Source: Exophiala sp. HKRS030 (taxonomy: Eukaryota; Ascomycota; Eurotiomycetes; Chaetothyriales; Herpotrichiellaceae). Taken from it: 64,000 nucleotides of DNA. The DNA is taken from contig JAHWDD010000003.1 of NCBI GenBank assembly GCA_023897205.1, forward strand, positions 4,839,665-4,903,664, given 5' to 3'. Made by a program: the position numbers and the translations under genes. The notes beneath the pieces were generated by a model, which had not been told where the DNA came from, did not search any database, and saw only the letters and a list, made by a program, of their open reading frames with translations. Positions 1 to 12,000 of this stretch are shown in pieces. The number at the start of each line of letters is the position of its first letter. Position 1 is the stretch's first letter.

Positions 1-851
1 GTGCCCCAGAGTTTTTAATTCCTCTTGTGTCTCCAACGCACCAGGGCAGGCCTGGAAACAAAAACGCTTAAAGCGACAGGGAAAATTGAAAGCGCGAGAA
101 CTATCGTTCTCGCCGCATTTCATGCAGTGTTGTACGGAGAGAAAGGATGGACCAAGTCGATGCATTTCAAAAAGAGGCCGATCTCAGACCAATTGAAGAG
201 GTCTACATGGTAGGCGAAGGACGAAGCATGAAGCATGAGCGAGGCACGGACGTGGGTGAGCATGAGCATGGTCATTGACACGGGATATGAGAAATGAAAA
301 TGGAGATCAGAATGACGATGGCGACATCATGAATGGATAGATCAAATGAAATTTTCAGACTAACCTTCCTCGAAAACTTAAAACGAATTTTGACTTGTCT
401 CTCGTAGGGCAAAGGAGTAAATGCAACCTATAGTCTTCTGCAGACACACTCCCAAATTATCAATAAACATGTACTGTATCTGGTAGCGACCATGCGCGGC
501 AGGGCTAATAGAAAGACAAAATAATAACATCACAAAAGGACAAGATACGGATAAGGTTTTGGCACTTTTTATTGATGATCAACTAAAGTTCAAACTACCT
601 AGTGTTTGGAAAATACCAGTAGTCGGGAATGCATCTAACGCCCAGCATCTACCACTTTGACATCATCGTGTGCAATCGGGTGTGCATAGCATATGCCACT
701 TTCCTACATCTGGAAAGTGTCTTTCCGAACCGTTTCATTCATTGCCGGGATATCGCTGATAGTAAAAACATACCAAACGCCATGGGAAGATGATACAAGA
801 ACATGATCGGTTGGTGAACATGTCAGTGTGGAACATCTAGCAACAAGAAAT
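1..851. other. gene-free left flank
   Basis: No conserved coding region was recognised in either strand. A short open frame at 25-213 has no recognisable domain. The right part should contain the 3' untranslated region of the leftward HSP90 gene. The last part of another gene could lie outside the window. Confidence 0.5.
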
Positions 852-3013
852 CTAGTCGACTTCCTCCATAGCAGTCTCGCCTGTGGCTTCGGCAGCAGGG
901 CCATCTTCGTCTGCCTCTTCATCAGCAGTCTCAGCACTCTCGTCAACGTTCAGACCAAGAGAGACAAGCTTGTGAATGCGCTCAGCGAATCCGGCAGGCT
1001 CCTCGATTGTGAATCCGGAGACGAGCAGCGAAGTCTCGAAGAGCAGTTGGGTGATCGACTTGACGGTACGGTCGTTCTCGCCATCAGCCTCAACCTTCTT
1101 CTTGAGCTCCTTGATGATGGGAGACTTGGGAGAGATCTCGAAGGTCTTCTTTGATGACATGTATGATGACATGGAAGTATCACGCAGAGCTTGAGCCTTC
1201 ATGATACGTTCCATGTTGGCAGACCAACCAAATTGACCTGTGCGGATGGCGCAAGGTGAGCCTGTCAGCTTGTGAGAGACAACAACCTTCTCGACCTTGT
1301 CGCCGAGGACATTCTTCAGGCTCTTTGCGAGACCTTCATACTCCTTCTCTTCGGCCTCACGCTCCTTCTTCTCTTCATCGGTCTCCTCGAGTTCGAAGTC
1401 CTTGGTAATGTCGACAAGCTTCTTGCCTTCAAATTCTTTGAGTTGAGTCATGGCATACTCGTCAATAGGGTCAACCAAGAACAAGACCTCGAACTTCTTC
1501 TCCTTGAGCGAGTCAAGGAAGGGAGACTTCTGGACGGCCTTGAGAGATTCACCGGTGATGTAGTAGATCTGCTTCTGGTGTTCTTGCATACGTGTGATGT
1601 AGTCGGTTAGGGAAGTGGTCTCTTCGCCAGATGTGGTTGAGCTGAAGCGGAGAAGCTTAGCAAGGGATTGTCGGTTTTGTGAATCCTCGTGGATTCCGAG
1701 CTTGATGTTCTTGCTGAAAGCAGAGTAGAATTTATCGAATTGTTCGCGATCCTCGGCGATTTCGTTGAAGAGCTCAAGAGTCTTCTTGACAATGTTCTTC
1801 TTGATGACCTTCATGATCTTGTTCTGTTGAAGAGTCTCACGAGACAAGTTGAGAGGAAGATCTTCAGAATCGACGACACCCTTGACGAAGCCGAGCCATT
1901 CAGGAATGAGATCGGTTGCATCGTCGGTGATGAACACACGTCGGACGTACAACTTGATGTTGTTCTTGGTCTTCTTGGTCTCGAAGAGGTCGAAAGGAGC
2001 ACGCTTAGGAACGAAGAGAATGGCGCGGAACTCAAGTTGACCCTCGACGGAGAAGTGCTTGACAGCCAAATGATCTTCCCAGTCGTTGGAGAGCGACTTG
2101 TAAAACGAGGCATACTCTTCCTGCGTGATTTCGGAGGGATTGCGAGTCCAGATGGGCTTGGTCTTGTTGAGCTCTTCCTCTTCGATCTTGGATTCTTTGA
2201 TCTTCTTGGTCTTGGGCTTCTTCTCTTTGTCTTCTTCGTCATCATCGACCTCTTCGATCTTGGCCTTTTTCTCATCGTCTTCCTCGACTTCCTCGGCGTC
2301 CTCATCAGGGACTTCCTTCTCAGTCTCTTTCAGGACGTGAAGGTAGATGGGGTATGAGATGAACTCGGAGTGCTTCTTGATGACTTCCTTGATCTTGGAC
2401 TCGTTCAGGTAGTCAGTTTGCTCATCCTTAAGGTGGAGGATGATCTTCGTGCCCCGGCCGAGGGGCTCGCCTTCGGTGTCTTGCGTGATAGTGAAAGTAC
2501 CACCTGCGCTTGACTCCCAGATGTATTGCTCATCATCATTGTTTTTTGAGACGACGGTGACCTTGTCGGCGACCAAGTAGGCAGAGTAGAAACCAACACC
2601 GAATTGGCCAATCATGGAAACATCAGCACCGGCGCTAAGAGCTTCCATAAATTGTTTGGTACCAGATCGAGCGATCGTTCCGAGATTGTTGACGAGGTCC
2701 TGTGATGCTTGTTAGTCGTGTGCGATTCGATGAGGAACGGAAATCAGCAACTTACAGCTTTGGTCATGCCAATACCAGTATCGCGAATGGTAAGGGTCTT
2801 GTTCTCTTTATCGGGAATGATGTCGATTCTGAGGTCCTTGCCGGAATCCAATTTGCTGGGATCTGACAGGGCCTCATATCTAATCTTGTCTAGAGCATCG
2901 GAACAGTTGGAAACAAGTTCTCGCAGAAAGATCTCCTTGTTTGAGTAGACTGTGTTGATGATGAGGCCAAGCAATTGAGAGATCTCAGCCTGAAATTCGA
3001 AGCTTTCGGCCAT
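852..3013 (-). CDS. hsp90: Heat shock protein 90 (cytosolic HSP90/HSP82)
   Basis: ATP-dependent molecular chaperone of the cytosol that matures kinases, receptors and transcription factors. There are two exons, 3013-2756 and 2699-852, around a 56-nt intron (2700-2755, GTAAGT...CACAG), giving 701 residues, the usual family length. The N-terminal GHKL ATPase is complete: LRELVSN with the catalytic Glu (about residue 32) and Mg-binding Asn (36), DTGIGM near residue 79, and the lid with [17 protein letters not shown] highly acidic and lysine-rich linker lies around residues 215-260. The protein ends in MEEVD, the docking peptide for TPR co-chaperones, which marks it as cytosolic rather than ER or mitochondrial. 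The start is fixed by the family N terminus [10 protein letters not shown]. The intron interrupts the ATPase just after the GIGMTKA segment. Confidence 0.98.
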
Positions 3014-3098
3014 GTTTGATGATGATGTATGTGGAGGAAACTGTGTCTGGAAAATCTTACAGTCAGTAACGAAGTCTTATGAATGGTTGTTCAAGAGG

Positions 3099-3236
3099 CT
3101 GTGAGTGATGGAGAGGATTTGCTGGTCTAAGTCGATCTCAACGGCGAGCAAAGCCTCATCAATGGAGACAGATTGGGGTTTTTGGAGAAGTCTTGGGAGG
3201 ACTCCAATGGACAAGAGGTGATGAAGTTAGACTTAC
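3099..3236 (-). other. possible 5'UTR intron of HSP90
   Basis: On the minus strand a strong donor (GTAAGT, 3236 downward) and an acceptor (CACTCACAG ending at 3099) bracket 138 nt upstream of the start codon. This is inferred from splice-site consensus only. Leader introns are common in fungal heat-shock genes, but no transcript evidence is available here. Confidence 0.35.
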
Positions 3237-3608
3237 AGATTGAATGAATGTATTCGAGACGAGTTGAGAATTTACAACAGTAAGTGTCTTGCTTGCGCAC
3301 GGGGGGGGATTGAAAGGTTTGAAGATGGTAGAATGAACTGGTGTGAGAGGCTGGTGGTGTTTATGTAGACACAAAAATCTTAGCGGAAGAAACTCATGGA
3401 AGACCTTCTTCCACTTCTCAGAAAGGCAGAAAGTCCACAGGCTGCCGCACTCCCTGCTGGTCCGCACTTGCACTTGCACTTGACTTGCACCTGCAGCTGG
3501 GGAAACTCCCTATGCCAAGACCGCCACTTTTTGTGGAAAACCTCAGAACCTCAGAACCCCAAGCCTTGGGCTCCTTCGCTTTACCTGCCCTATCCACAAC
3601 CAATCTGA

Positions 3609-3616
3609 TTCTAGAA
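3609..3616. promoter_or_regulatory. candidate heat-shock element
   Basis: TTCTAGAA is a perfect inverted pair of NTTCN/NGAAN units with the spacing bound by heat shock factor, about 600 bp upstream of the HSP90 start codon. Only two adjacent units are perfect, and functional elements normally have three or more, so the call is tentative. Confidence 0.35.
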
Positions 3617-4279
3617 TCTACCAGCCTTGCCTAGGTACGGATACGATCCTTCTACACTTGGATCTTTGGGGACAGACCACTGTCGAAGACGAAGACAAGA
3701 CGAAGACTTTCAAACTCGCCCTTCTAATTCTCCAGCATAGCTGCTTGTAACCTTAACAATCAACTGCATATGCTGTCATGTCTGCGGTTGCCGACCTGCA
3801 CGATGCCTTGTGGACCACGATTGCTGATTAGGTAAGTTTCTACACAAGCTGGCTACAGCATTGGCACTGTTTGGCAGATCACGCGGATTCGAAGACAAGG
3901 AGTAACATCCTTTGTGACTATTGGACTTGCTCTCGTTTGGCAATCGTGTTTGCCACGGCACTCTGCATCGAGGTAGTGACTATATGGATTTGCCGGAGGA
4001 GGAGCTCAATGCACAGCTATAACACTCCCAGCTCCCTGACTTCACAGCTTTCCCATCATGTGTCGCATTTCGATATCACTGCCAGTGACCACAGTTCATC
4101 GCTCCGCTGTTCAGGCAGTTTGGAAATTGCAACAATGCACTCATTCCTGTGAAAAGAGCCCTTTGTCCGGGCATTGTGACCATACCTCCTTTCACCAATG
4201 TGGCTTTGTTGCACTCGCTAGACTGCCTCGACGACAAGGTCAGTGACAGTGCATTCATGGCAGCGACGATGCAACGACG

Positions 4280-4286
4280 TATAAAT
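4280..4286 (+). promoter_or_regulatory. TATA box candidate for the BYS1-like gene
   Basis: TATAAATA lies about 200 bp upstream of the ATG at 4480 on the coding strand. It is a good consensus match at a plausible distance if the leader is about 150 nt. The call rests on sequence only. Confidence 0.4.
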
Positions 4287-4479
4287 AAATCGTTCTTGAC
4301 ACTCGTTCCGATGCCTTCATTCGTTCCCTATACTCAATCAACAGCAGAACAACAGCAGTTGAGCTCCTCAAACACGACATCGCCATTATCAATATCAGCA
4401 AGGCACGTTGCATACTCCACAAGCCAACGTCGCGAATCAAACTTCGGCACTTGTTCGAAGAGACTTCGAATTCTCCATC

Positions 4480-5100
4480 ATGAATTTCGCCGTCTTCAAT
4501 GGAGCAGTGGCTCTGGTCCTTGCCCAATTAGCGTTTGCGCCGTTTGCCGCCCAGGCGGAATTTGCAGGAGTGAAAACAATTTCTGGAGATGCCGACCTCG
4601 CACAAGCCGAGGTGATTCACAACTGCCCATATCCAGTCTACTGTGCAGTCGTAGTGGGATATGGACTGGACGACAGAACACCTCAAGAAGAACGCCCCTC
4701 GGTGGAGTGGAAGATCACAAATCCGGGCCAGCTGATCACGGACAGCTACCACAGCCACGATGTCGATACTGGCGTTACCTTGATGTGCACACGAGACCCA
4801 ACTGTAGCCAAGCCAGTTGTAACTCAACTAGAGTACACTTGGAGACCCGACCTCGGACAGACCTTCTTCGACCTTAGCAACGTTGAGGGCAATCCTTTCG
4901 GTGACGAAGGTTTTGCAATGACATTCTTCGATCCGGAAACTCCCCTCTTCGACAATTGCTCTGGGGCTTACTGCGCGCCAGGCCAAGAAGACTGTGAAAA
5001 GATCTACAACAAATGGGACGACGACTTCCAGGGTATGCGTGCATGCTCTGATAATGTCAAGATCCGAATGAATCTCTGCACCGGAGTTTGGGATGTATGA
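4480..5100 (+). CDS. Secreted BYS1-domain (thaumatin-like) protein
   Basis: Single exon, 206 residues. The first 26 residues form a clear signal peptide (MNFAVFNG, hydrophobic core, AQA cleavage site), so the product is secreted or wall-bound. The mature part follows the BYS1 family plan (named after a Blastomyces yeast-phase antigen): NCPYPVYC near the N terminus, a QLEYTWRPD segment, then FFDLSNVEGNPF, and a cysteine-rich C-terminal third. I count eight cysteines, which suggests disulfide bridges. The molecular function of the family is not established; members are small secreted proteins often abundant in yeast-phase or host-associated growth. A longer in-frame reading from 4408 exists, but the ATG at 4480 is chosen because it directly starts the signal peptide. 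It lies downstream of a TATA-like box. Confidence 0.85.
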   Translation: MNFAVFNGAVALVLAQLAFAPFAAQAEFAGVKTISGDADLAQAEVIHNCPYPVYCAVVVGYGLDDRTPQEERPSVEWKITNPGQLITDSYHSHDVDTGVTLMCTRDPTVAKPVVTQLEYTWRPDLGQTFFDLSNVEGNPFGDEGFAMTFFDPETPLFDNCSGAYCAPGQEDCEKIYNKWDDDFQGMRACSDNVKIRMNLCTGVWDV

Positions 5101-6141
5101 AAATGAGGTGGATACGCCGCAGTACTTCGCCCACCTAGGGTAAGTGGTAATACTCCACAGAGCCAACGACTCCATAGCAGCTTTTCTGCATTATCGCCCC
5201 TGCCAAAGGCCAATAGGTCAGACTCTTGTAAAGACATAGATGAGTATACATAGCATCATGAATTGCGAGCCTCTTGTAACTTTCCTGGTCCTCCATTGTG
5301 TTGTGAAACTCTCCTTATAAAATGCTTCGTTCAGTCCGGGCACCTCGGAGAAACACTGAACAAACCTGCTATCAAACCCGTCCAGTGTAGACAGTATTGC
5401 TGTACCCACGTGCAATGCACTGCCTCATGCCTTTATGACACCAGTAGCATCGAGTACGAGAGAGGGATCGTTGTGGGTTGAAGTTGAGACAGCTGGGAGT
5501 CAGGTTCGGAGTCATCGGTGGACCAGTAAGAGACAAGTCCAGAATCAATTCGGCAACTGGAAGAATCAAGTATGACTCCGATGCCATCCGAAAGTGGTTT
5601 AGCGAGGGCTAAGGAGGCTAAGGAGCCTTTGAGTCGTAGGTGGAAGGTGCGCTTTGCAGGTGTCGGTCGTGCCTGTAGGTAGTTAGTAACTTAGCATTGC
5701 CCTCGCTCCTGCTGCCTCTGTCGTCATTGGCTCCTGCAGAAATTTACCCAGACAGAAAGACTCTTACGCTTACAGATCCAATGTGTGGCAGTGGCACCCT
5801 GAAATTCTTACCACCATCACCAACACTACCACCACGCCCGTAACCACCACTACCACGACAAACACTTACACCATTACCTTCTCCCTCACATACCGAATCT
5901 GGGCCATTCATCCTTGACTTCGCCTCGCAACCTTCAACCGCTCTCTTGCCACTCACATATAAAGCTGCCCTTCCTCATCTTGTCTTGCAAGACCTTACCC
6001 CTCCTCACCAAACAATTACAACCGCTCACACAATCACAAATCTCTAAGACCTTCCGCTCACTCCCAGGGTCCCACATCGCCTCAAAACCTCAATCCACAA
6101 TTCATCCAGACACTCTACAAGAGAACGATCTGCAAACCATC
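5101..6141. other. intergenic, BYS1-like terminator and TIF6 promoter
   Basis: No gene supported. The right half is C/A and pyrimidine rich (many ACCACC and CTC runs, 5800-6130), as expected for a promoter and leader of a highly expressed fungal gene. Confidence 0.6.
5958..5963 (+). promoter_or_regulatory. TATA box candidate for TIF6
   Basis: A TATAAA hexamer lies about 180 bp upstream of the TIF6 start codon, inside an otherwise pyrimidine-rich promoter. Consensus match only. Confidence 0.3.
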
Positions 6142-6956
6142 ATGGCGGTCCGAGCACAAGTGAGTATAAATGCGCAACCCGTTCCACACCCATACCAAGA
6201 TCTACATTCTAATTTATCAAAAACTAGTTCGAGAACTCCAACGAAGTAGGTGTCTTCGCAAATCTCACCAACAGCTACTGCCTAGTCGCCATCGGCGCAT
6301 CAGAAAACTTCTACTCCATCTTCGAGTCCGAACTCGCGGATCTGATTCCCATTGCCCACTGCACAATCGCCGGCACAAGAATCGTCGGTCGCTTGACCTC
6401 TGGCAATAAGAATGGCCTCCTAGTCCCTACATCCACCACAGACCAAGAACTTCAACATCTGCGGAACACCTTACCAGATACTGTCAAAATTCAGAGGATT
6501 GAGGAACGTCTTTCGGCCTTAGGCAACGTCATCGCCGCCAATGATCATGTTGCCTTGGTTCACCCCGATATTGAACGAGAAACCGAAGAGATTGTTGCGG
6601 ACGCCTTAGGTGTAGAAGTCTTTCGACAAACCATCGCAGGCAATGTACTTACCGGCTCCTACATGTCACTCTCAAATTCAGGAGGAATCGTTCATCCCAA
6701 AACCAGTATTCAAGATCAAGACGAACTCAGCTCACTACTACAAGTACCGCTCGTGGCCGGTAGTGTCAATAGAGGGAGTCCCGTCGTTGGCGCAGGAATG
6801 GTCGTTAACGATTGGTTAGCTGTGACTGGCATGGATACCACTGCTACGGAGCTGAGTGTCATTGAGAGTGTTTTCAGACTTGGAGAAGGTGGACCAGGCG
6901 GGCTTGATGCGAGGATGAATGCCAACAAGGAGAGCATTGTCGAGAGTTTCTACTAG
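6142..6956 (+). CDS. tif6: Eukaryotic translation initiation factor 6 (60S anti-association factor)
   Basis: eIF6/Tif6 is needed for 60S ribosomal subunit assembly in the nucleolus and keeps 60S from joining 40S early. An 18-nt first exon (6142-6159, MAVRAQ) joins exon 2 (6228-6956) across a 68-nt intron (GTGAGT...ACTAG). The product has 248 residues, against about 245 for the family. The N terminus reads [16 protein letters not shown] and the fivefold pseudo-symmetric fold is covered end to end: [51 protein letters not shown] and [17 protein letters not shown]. The very short first exon is decided by this conserved N terminus. It converges with SET2. Confidence 0.97.
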
Positions 6957-8026
6957 GCCGAAAACCTTTTGTCTTTTGAGCTAGCTCAAGATGATCAGAT
7001 CAAGCGCTCGGCTGCCCGAAACCCGATTGGAAATGAGCGTCACCAGAACGCACTTTGTCACTGTCAACCACAATTGTCGACTACACCTTTCCGCCACAGT
7101 CAACTGTGTTCCATCCATCACACCTATTCCTCACGAACGAAGTGCGATCCAATCGACTTCATAGCTCTCTGGCCTTCACCAGTCTGGAACTTCAAGAGAT
7201 ATATTACTCAGTGTTCAAGATGGTGTCCATTCACAGCTTACTGAAGAGGAGTAGGATCGCCCATCTTCGTGCAGGGTTCTAACATACCGGCCAGAAAGCC
7301 ACAAACGCCCAGCCTGTCTCGCTATCAAATCGAGAAGATTTGACTGTTGATGCGGAGCGGCAACTGCAAGGAGGCATAGTATCAGTCCTTTTTCACCCGT
7401 CCCATGCTGTGACGAAAGCAGTCCAAGTGGATTCGAATTGTATCAAGACCAAACTTCGGCTTTTTTTTATTGAAGCATGAGTGATTGTCTGGGATCTTTT
7501 TGTCTTCGGGCAATTTGATTTCCTCTTTCAAAGATGCGTACTGGCCAACCCCTTCAGTTTATGGTATACAGGATGAATCCATAATGCTTATGGAGTAACA
7601 TGGTATATTCTGGAAGACAATATATCATTTGACCATCAGCATAATTTTCACGGTCCACACACTCTTTTCTTCGTAGAATCTGCCTGGTTTCCCTGTACCT
7701 CAAAACATCAAGATATGCAGTATTGTAGAAAAGCCCCAACCACGAAACCCCGAGCAAAATATAACTGAAGAAAAAACGACTCACAACTCCAATTCCAAAT
7801 CGAACCCACATGACACCTTACGCCCAAGCAAACAGTGTATAACTCAATCAAAGCTTTCTCACAGAGTTCCATATGCCCAGCCCAGCTGCTCAAAGCCCTA
7901 GCTTACCCAGCAAGCAAGCAAGCAAGCAAAGAAAGTACATAGGCAAGCTTGGGGGAAAAGAAAAACTCCGCGTCACTGAAATGGATTACCTAAACTCTAC
8001 GCATGGCGTCACAGATCCGTCATTCG

Positions 8027-8137
8027 TCATCCATCATCCATCATCCATCACCATGATTACGGTCATCGTCGTGGTCGTGGTCGTAGTAGTGGTGGTGGTG
8101 GTAGTGGTAGTAGTAGTAGCATTGGTCGTGGTGGTGT
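8027..8137. repeat. CATC-type and GTG/GTC/GTA microsatellites
   Basis: A CATCATC-rich run (8027-8052) is followed by an imperfect trinucleotide array of GTC, GTG and GTA units (8061-8137). It is not in frame with any gene. Confidence 0.8.
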
Positions 8138-8287
8138 TAATGTGTTAGTATGGATGCGAGAATCTGAAGAAATATAATTCTAGGGTTTCCGAGCCGAGTC
8201 AAGCATCAGCCTGGGTAAGACATCCAAATGGACCAACTCCGCACCGAGTTCTCTCTCTCCCCTTCCCTCTCTCCCTCCATCTCGCTC

Positions 8288-8317
8288 TGTAGCTGTGTAG
8301 CTGTGTAGCTGTGTAGC
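8288..8317. repeat. 8-bp tandem repeat
   Basis: The unit GTAGCTGT is repeated nearly four times in tandem. It is noncoding and lies in the TIF6-SET2 interval. Confidence 0.8.
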
Positions 8318-8367
8318 CCTCTCGCTGGCTGCCAAATACGGGTGTGGTCAGGACCTGTGACTTGTTA

Positions 8368-8457
8368 CTACCAGTGCCACTACCAGTACCAGTACCAGTA
8401 CCACTGCCGCTGCCGCTGCCATTGCCGCTACCACTCACTACTACTGCTGCTGCCGCT
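8368..8457. repeat. imperfect trinucleotide/hexanucleotide repeat
   Basis: ACCAGT units followed by CTGCCG/CTACTG units form a degenerate 90-bp low-complexity tract. No gene overlaps it. Confidence 0.75.
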
Positions 8458-9002
8458 CAAAGGCGAAGGAGGGCGTAGAGAAGAAGATGGCCTACATGAG
8501 GAGGGCAGGAGGAGAAAGGGTGAACAAAGGGCGGAAGAAATGCCTAAAGTGCTTTGTCTACGCCCCAGCCCATTCCCAAGCATGGATGCTGGTTCCAGGT
8601 CGGTTTGTATCACCGTTCTCCAATAGCCCGCTCAAATCAGGAATTAATTAATTTAATCAACCAACCAAGCAATCCTCCAAGATTCCGTGCAAGTATTTCC
8701 AAGTTTACCTCCCATTTCCCCAAAAGTGGCCCTGCAATCGGTAAGGCCTTTGCCTTGGGCCTATGACTTCTGCTGGGTGATATTATACATACAATGTGCC
8801 TCACCGGTGGTGTCCTTCGCAATCGGTCCGGGTAGCCTTTTGTCGCTTGTTACCGCATTGCACTGATGATGGAGGGATTGTTATCGCAGCGGAGATAAGG
8901 TTGTGGGACCTTGCATCGATCAGATGCCAAATAATTGACGAGGTAGATCTTCGACTTTGCGGAGAAAAGGAGGCGGAATGGATCTGGATATGTGCGCAAT
9001 AC

Positions 9003-12000
9003 TTATTGCACGGAGTGGTGAACTTCCATGTCCATATCCACGTCATTTGAAGTCTCGTCGACTGTTTCTTCCTGCTGGGCTTGCGCAAGAACATCAGCCA
9101 TACTCTTCCCCGGAAGTTCGAATCGGCGTGGATGTCCGTTTGTGCCTCAGTAGCAAAGCTCATTTCTAGATCGTCTTCACCATCATCCTCGCCGTCGCGC
9201 GGAGTGCTGGCTGGTGGAGTTTCAATAGGAGGAGCTGGTGGCGGAGGTGGAGGAGGTGGCGTGTCGACTTCCATTGAAACATTCAGACGTTTCGCAGGGG
9301 ACGCGGTAAGCTCTCTATCATCATGCATGGTGGAATCGCCCGAGTTATCAAGGCCTGCTTCTGGTAGACGCTTACGCTTCAGAGTACCGTTATGATCTGA
9401 AGGACTTTGAGCACTCGATGGCTGCGCATTGTCGTCGGCCTCATCGGCCTCATCGTCAGACAACTTGACGTCGTCCGCGTCTGTGCCTAACGGCGCTGGA
9501 GAGATTGTGGGCGACGCTCCCACACTTCCGTTCAGTGCCTCACCTTGTTTATCTTTCGGTCTCCTCGAACCTTTCTCCAGCTCATGCTTTTTATGCTTCT
9601 GATACGCTTTCTCGAAGAATTGTTTACAAAAGTCCTTGACCTTTTTCTGCTGTCGCTCGTCAATCTTTCTTGGGTCTTTCACTCGCCCAGCTTTGAAATC
9701 AGATGCAACAAGTTTCTTCGCGATCTCTTTGGCAAAACGCTTGAGATCGTCCTTAGGGATTTTGTGTTTGTATTTGTTCATCACGTGGGAGATGTGAGGG
9801 AAGAGCTGAAAATTTGTTAGCTTTGTGGAAAACAGAGGAGGACCAGGTATGGTCGAACTAGCGATGGTAATCATGTGGGGATCATGAAGAGGTGGAAGAA
9901 TTGATTAAACTTACCGTGTTCTCGTAAAGCTTCTTCTGTTTCTCTTCGTCATACGATTTCCACCGCTCTTCCTTTTTGGATTTGACCGGCTCGGGCGTTT
10001 CTGGTGTTGCGGTTTTGGCATCTTTGTCTCGAGAAGTGACAATATTGTCGATGATGCTCTTCAAGACATCTTGCTCTCTAGGTTGTTTTGGTGGTGGAGG
10101 AGGCTGATCGGCAGGCTGGGTTGGTCTTGTCCAGGTGGTTTGTCCGGTCGCCGAGTAAAAATATGTTCTACCCTGGTCTTGAGTGGCAAACCACCCTCGT
10201 GGTAGAGGTGGAGGACCCCGAGGGAATGGTCGGGGTCCAGATGAAAAGTTTCCTGATCGCTGTAATGACCGGGGCCCGGATGGTATTGAGAGTGCAGGCC
10301 CTCGAGGAGCACCAGGGGACTTCGATCTTGATTTCGAACGTCGTCTCTCCTTCGCTGATTCTCTCCTCTCGAACGGAGTCGACTCCACTTTGACTGCCGA
10401 GCTGTCCTCACGTTTCTTTCGAGGTATGCGGTATGCAATCTCCAACTTAGACCATTCATCAACTAAAGCCCTCGCCTGCGTGGCGACTCGGTCATCCGTG
10501 TGGTCGGCGAGCGGTTTTAATGTCTGATCAATCTTTGCATCAACGATTTTGTTTCTTGTTAAGCGCGGCAGTCGATTAAGAACATCAAGAATCTGAAGGA
10601 TAATGTTTTCGTCGTCTCTCCAGGCCGATAGCTGAGAGTTGAGGATCTGATAACCATGAAAACGAACCACTCTATGCCAGATCTGGTCATCTTCGGAACG
10701 CTGGATACGTTGTAACAACTTGACCGCGATCCATTTCTCTTTGCACTGCATAAGTGCAGCCATGACCTTTGTAACGCCATCGGCGTCCAAAGACTTGGCC
10801 TCAACACTATCGACATAATCTTCATCATCCTCAGCAGTTTTCTTCTTTCGAGGTCGCTTCGCAACTGCGGTATCCCAGGAGTCAGCGTCTTCGATACCGA
10901 GAGCTTCGATGGTAGCGGTAGAGAGTTTTGTCGCGCGTTCGGTCTGGGTCTTGCCGCCGATGAAACCTGTACAATTGACTTCGCCACAATAGCAGGGCTG
11001 CGGATCAGCTCCATAACGGTCGACATTGTAGTTGAAAACAAGTTCTTCACCTGCTTTGATGTTCCGTTCCGCGAAGATGCCCATTCGCAGTTTATCGCCG
11101 ACTACCCATTTATCCACGTAGCAGTTCGGGTTGCATGAGTGATTGCAGAATCGTCCGAGATTTCCTCGCTTTGTGGCATCAATGAATTCACCCTTGCTAA
11201 GGGACATGAAATAGAAATGTTTGATTCCCTCTTCATCGTAGCTTATCATTCTTTTCCGAAAGGTAGCTTCAGGGATGGTTTCACCAATATACTCAAATAT
11301 GAAGTCATTGGGGCGAAGGTCTGTGTTTGCGCGAAGGCCGTAACCTTTCTTTTCTGTCTTGATAACCGAGACATCGGCGTAGAGTCGTCGAAGAAATCTT
11401 TGGTTTTGACATGACTGACCACAGCTGCAATCATTGGCACATTCCATTTTACACGCTCGATTGATGCAATCAGAATCGTCCCCACATGCATGGTTGACCT
11501 TCGCAATGGAATCTGCGGGTTTGAGTTAGTTGAAGGAGTCCAACAATCGTCAGCAGAACTCACCCCATTCTTCGGAACAATCGCAGTCGAGTGCATGGTC
11601 GCTAAAACCCAGGTATTTGTTCTGATAAGTGCAAGCATCGATGACGGTAAATGTTGAAGTGGCTTCTGCGGTCGAATCGGGGAGGTAGTCAAATATGGGA
11701 GCAACCCGAGGAGGTAACTTGGAGGCAGTCCGGGATGCCTTGGTGGACTTGACAGGTTCCTTGGGCTCAAGTTTGGTGGGTGAGGTGAGACCGTTGGCTT
11801 GCTTGGGTTCTTTCTTGGCATTCGAACTGTCCCCGTGAAGAGCTTGCGGCCGCCTAGGTGAGGGAGCCGAAGTTGACGATGACCTCGAAACTTTGCGAGG
11901 AACTGTTGTGGATAAAGGCGACTCCGATGGGCTCGGTGAAGGTTTCTGCTCCCCTTTGATCGAGGCTACATGATTAGTGTCTGAGTCGTCCATACCGGCA

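Larger units (their letters stand above)
3014..4479. other. intergenic region, divergent promoters of HSP90 and the BYS1-like gene
   Basis: No supportable gene. It holds the HSP90 leader and promoter (leftward) and the promoter of the secreted protein gene (rightward). A run of eight or more G occurs near 3301. Pyrimidine-rich tracts, common in fungal promoters, lie upstream of both starts. Confidence 0.6.
6957..9002. other. convergent intergenic region rich in microsatellites
   Basis: Region between the ends of TIF6 (+) and SET2 (-). No coding region is supported. It carries several simple repeats between 7915 and 8457 that create long spurious open frames such as a poly-valine run. An AT-rich stretch around 7400-7800 shows nothing recognisable. 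Confidence 0.6.

Noticed and set aside
828..2357. long open frames on the plus strand across HSP90
   Set aside because: They are mirror frames of the HSP90 coding sequence, generated by its codon composition.
8061..8137. poly-valine open frame
   Set aside because: Produced by the trinucleotide microsatellite; no coding support.
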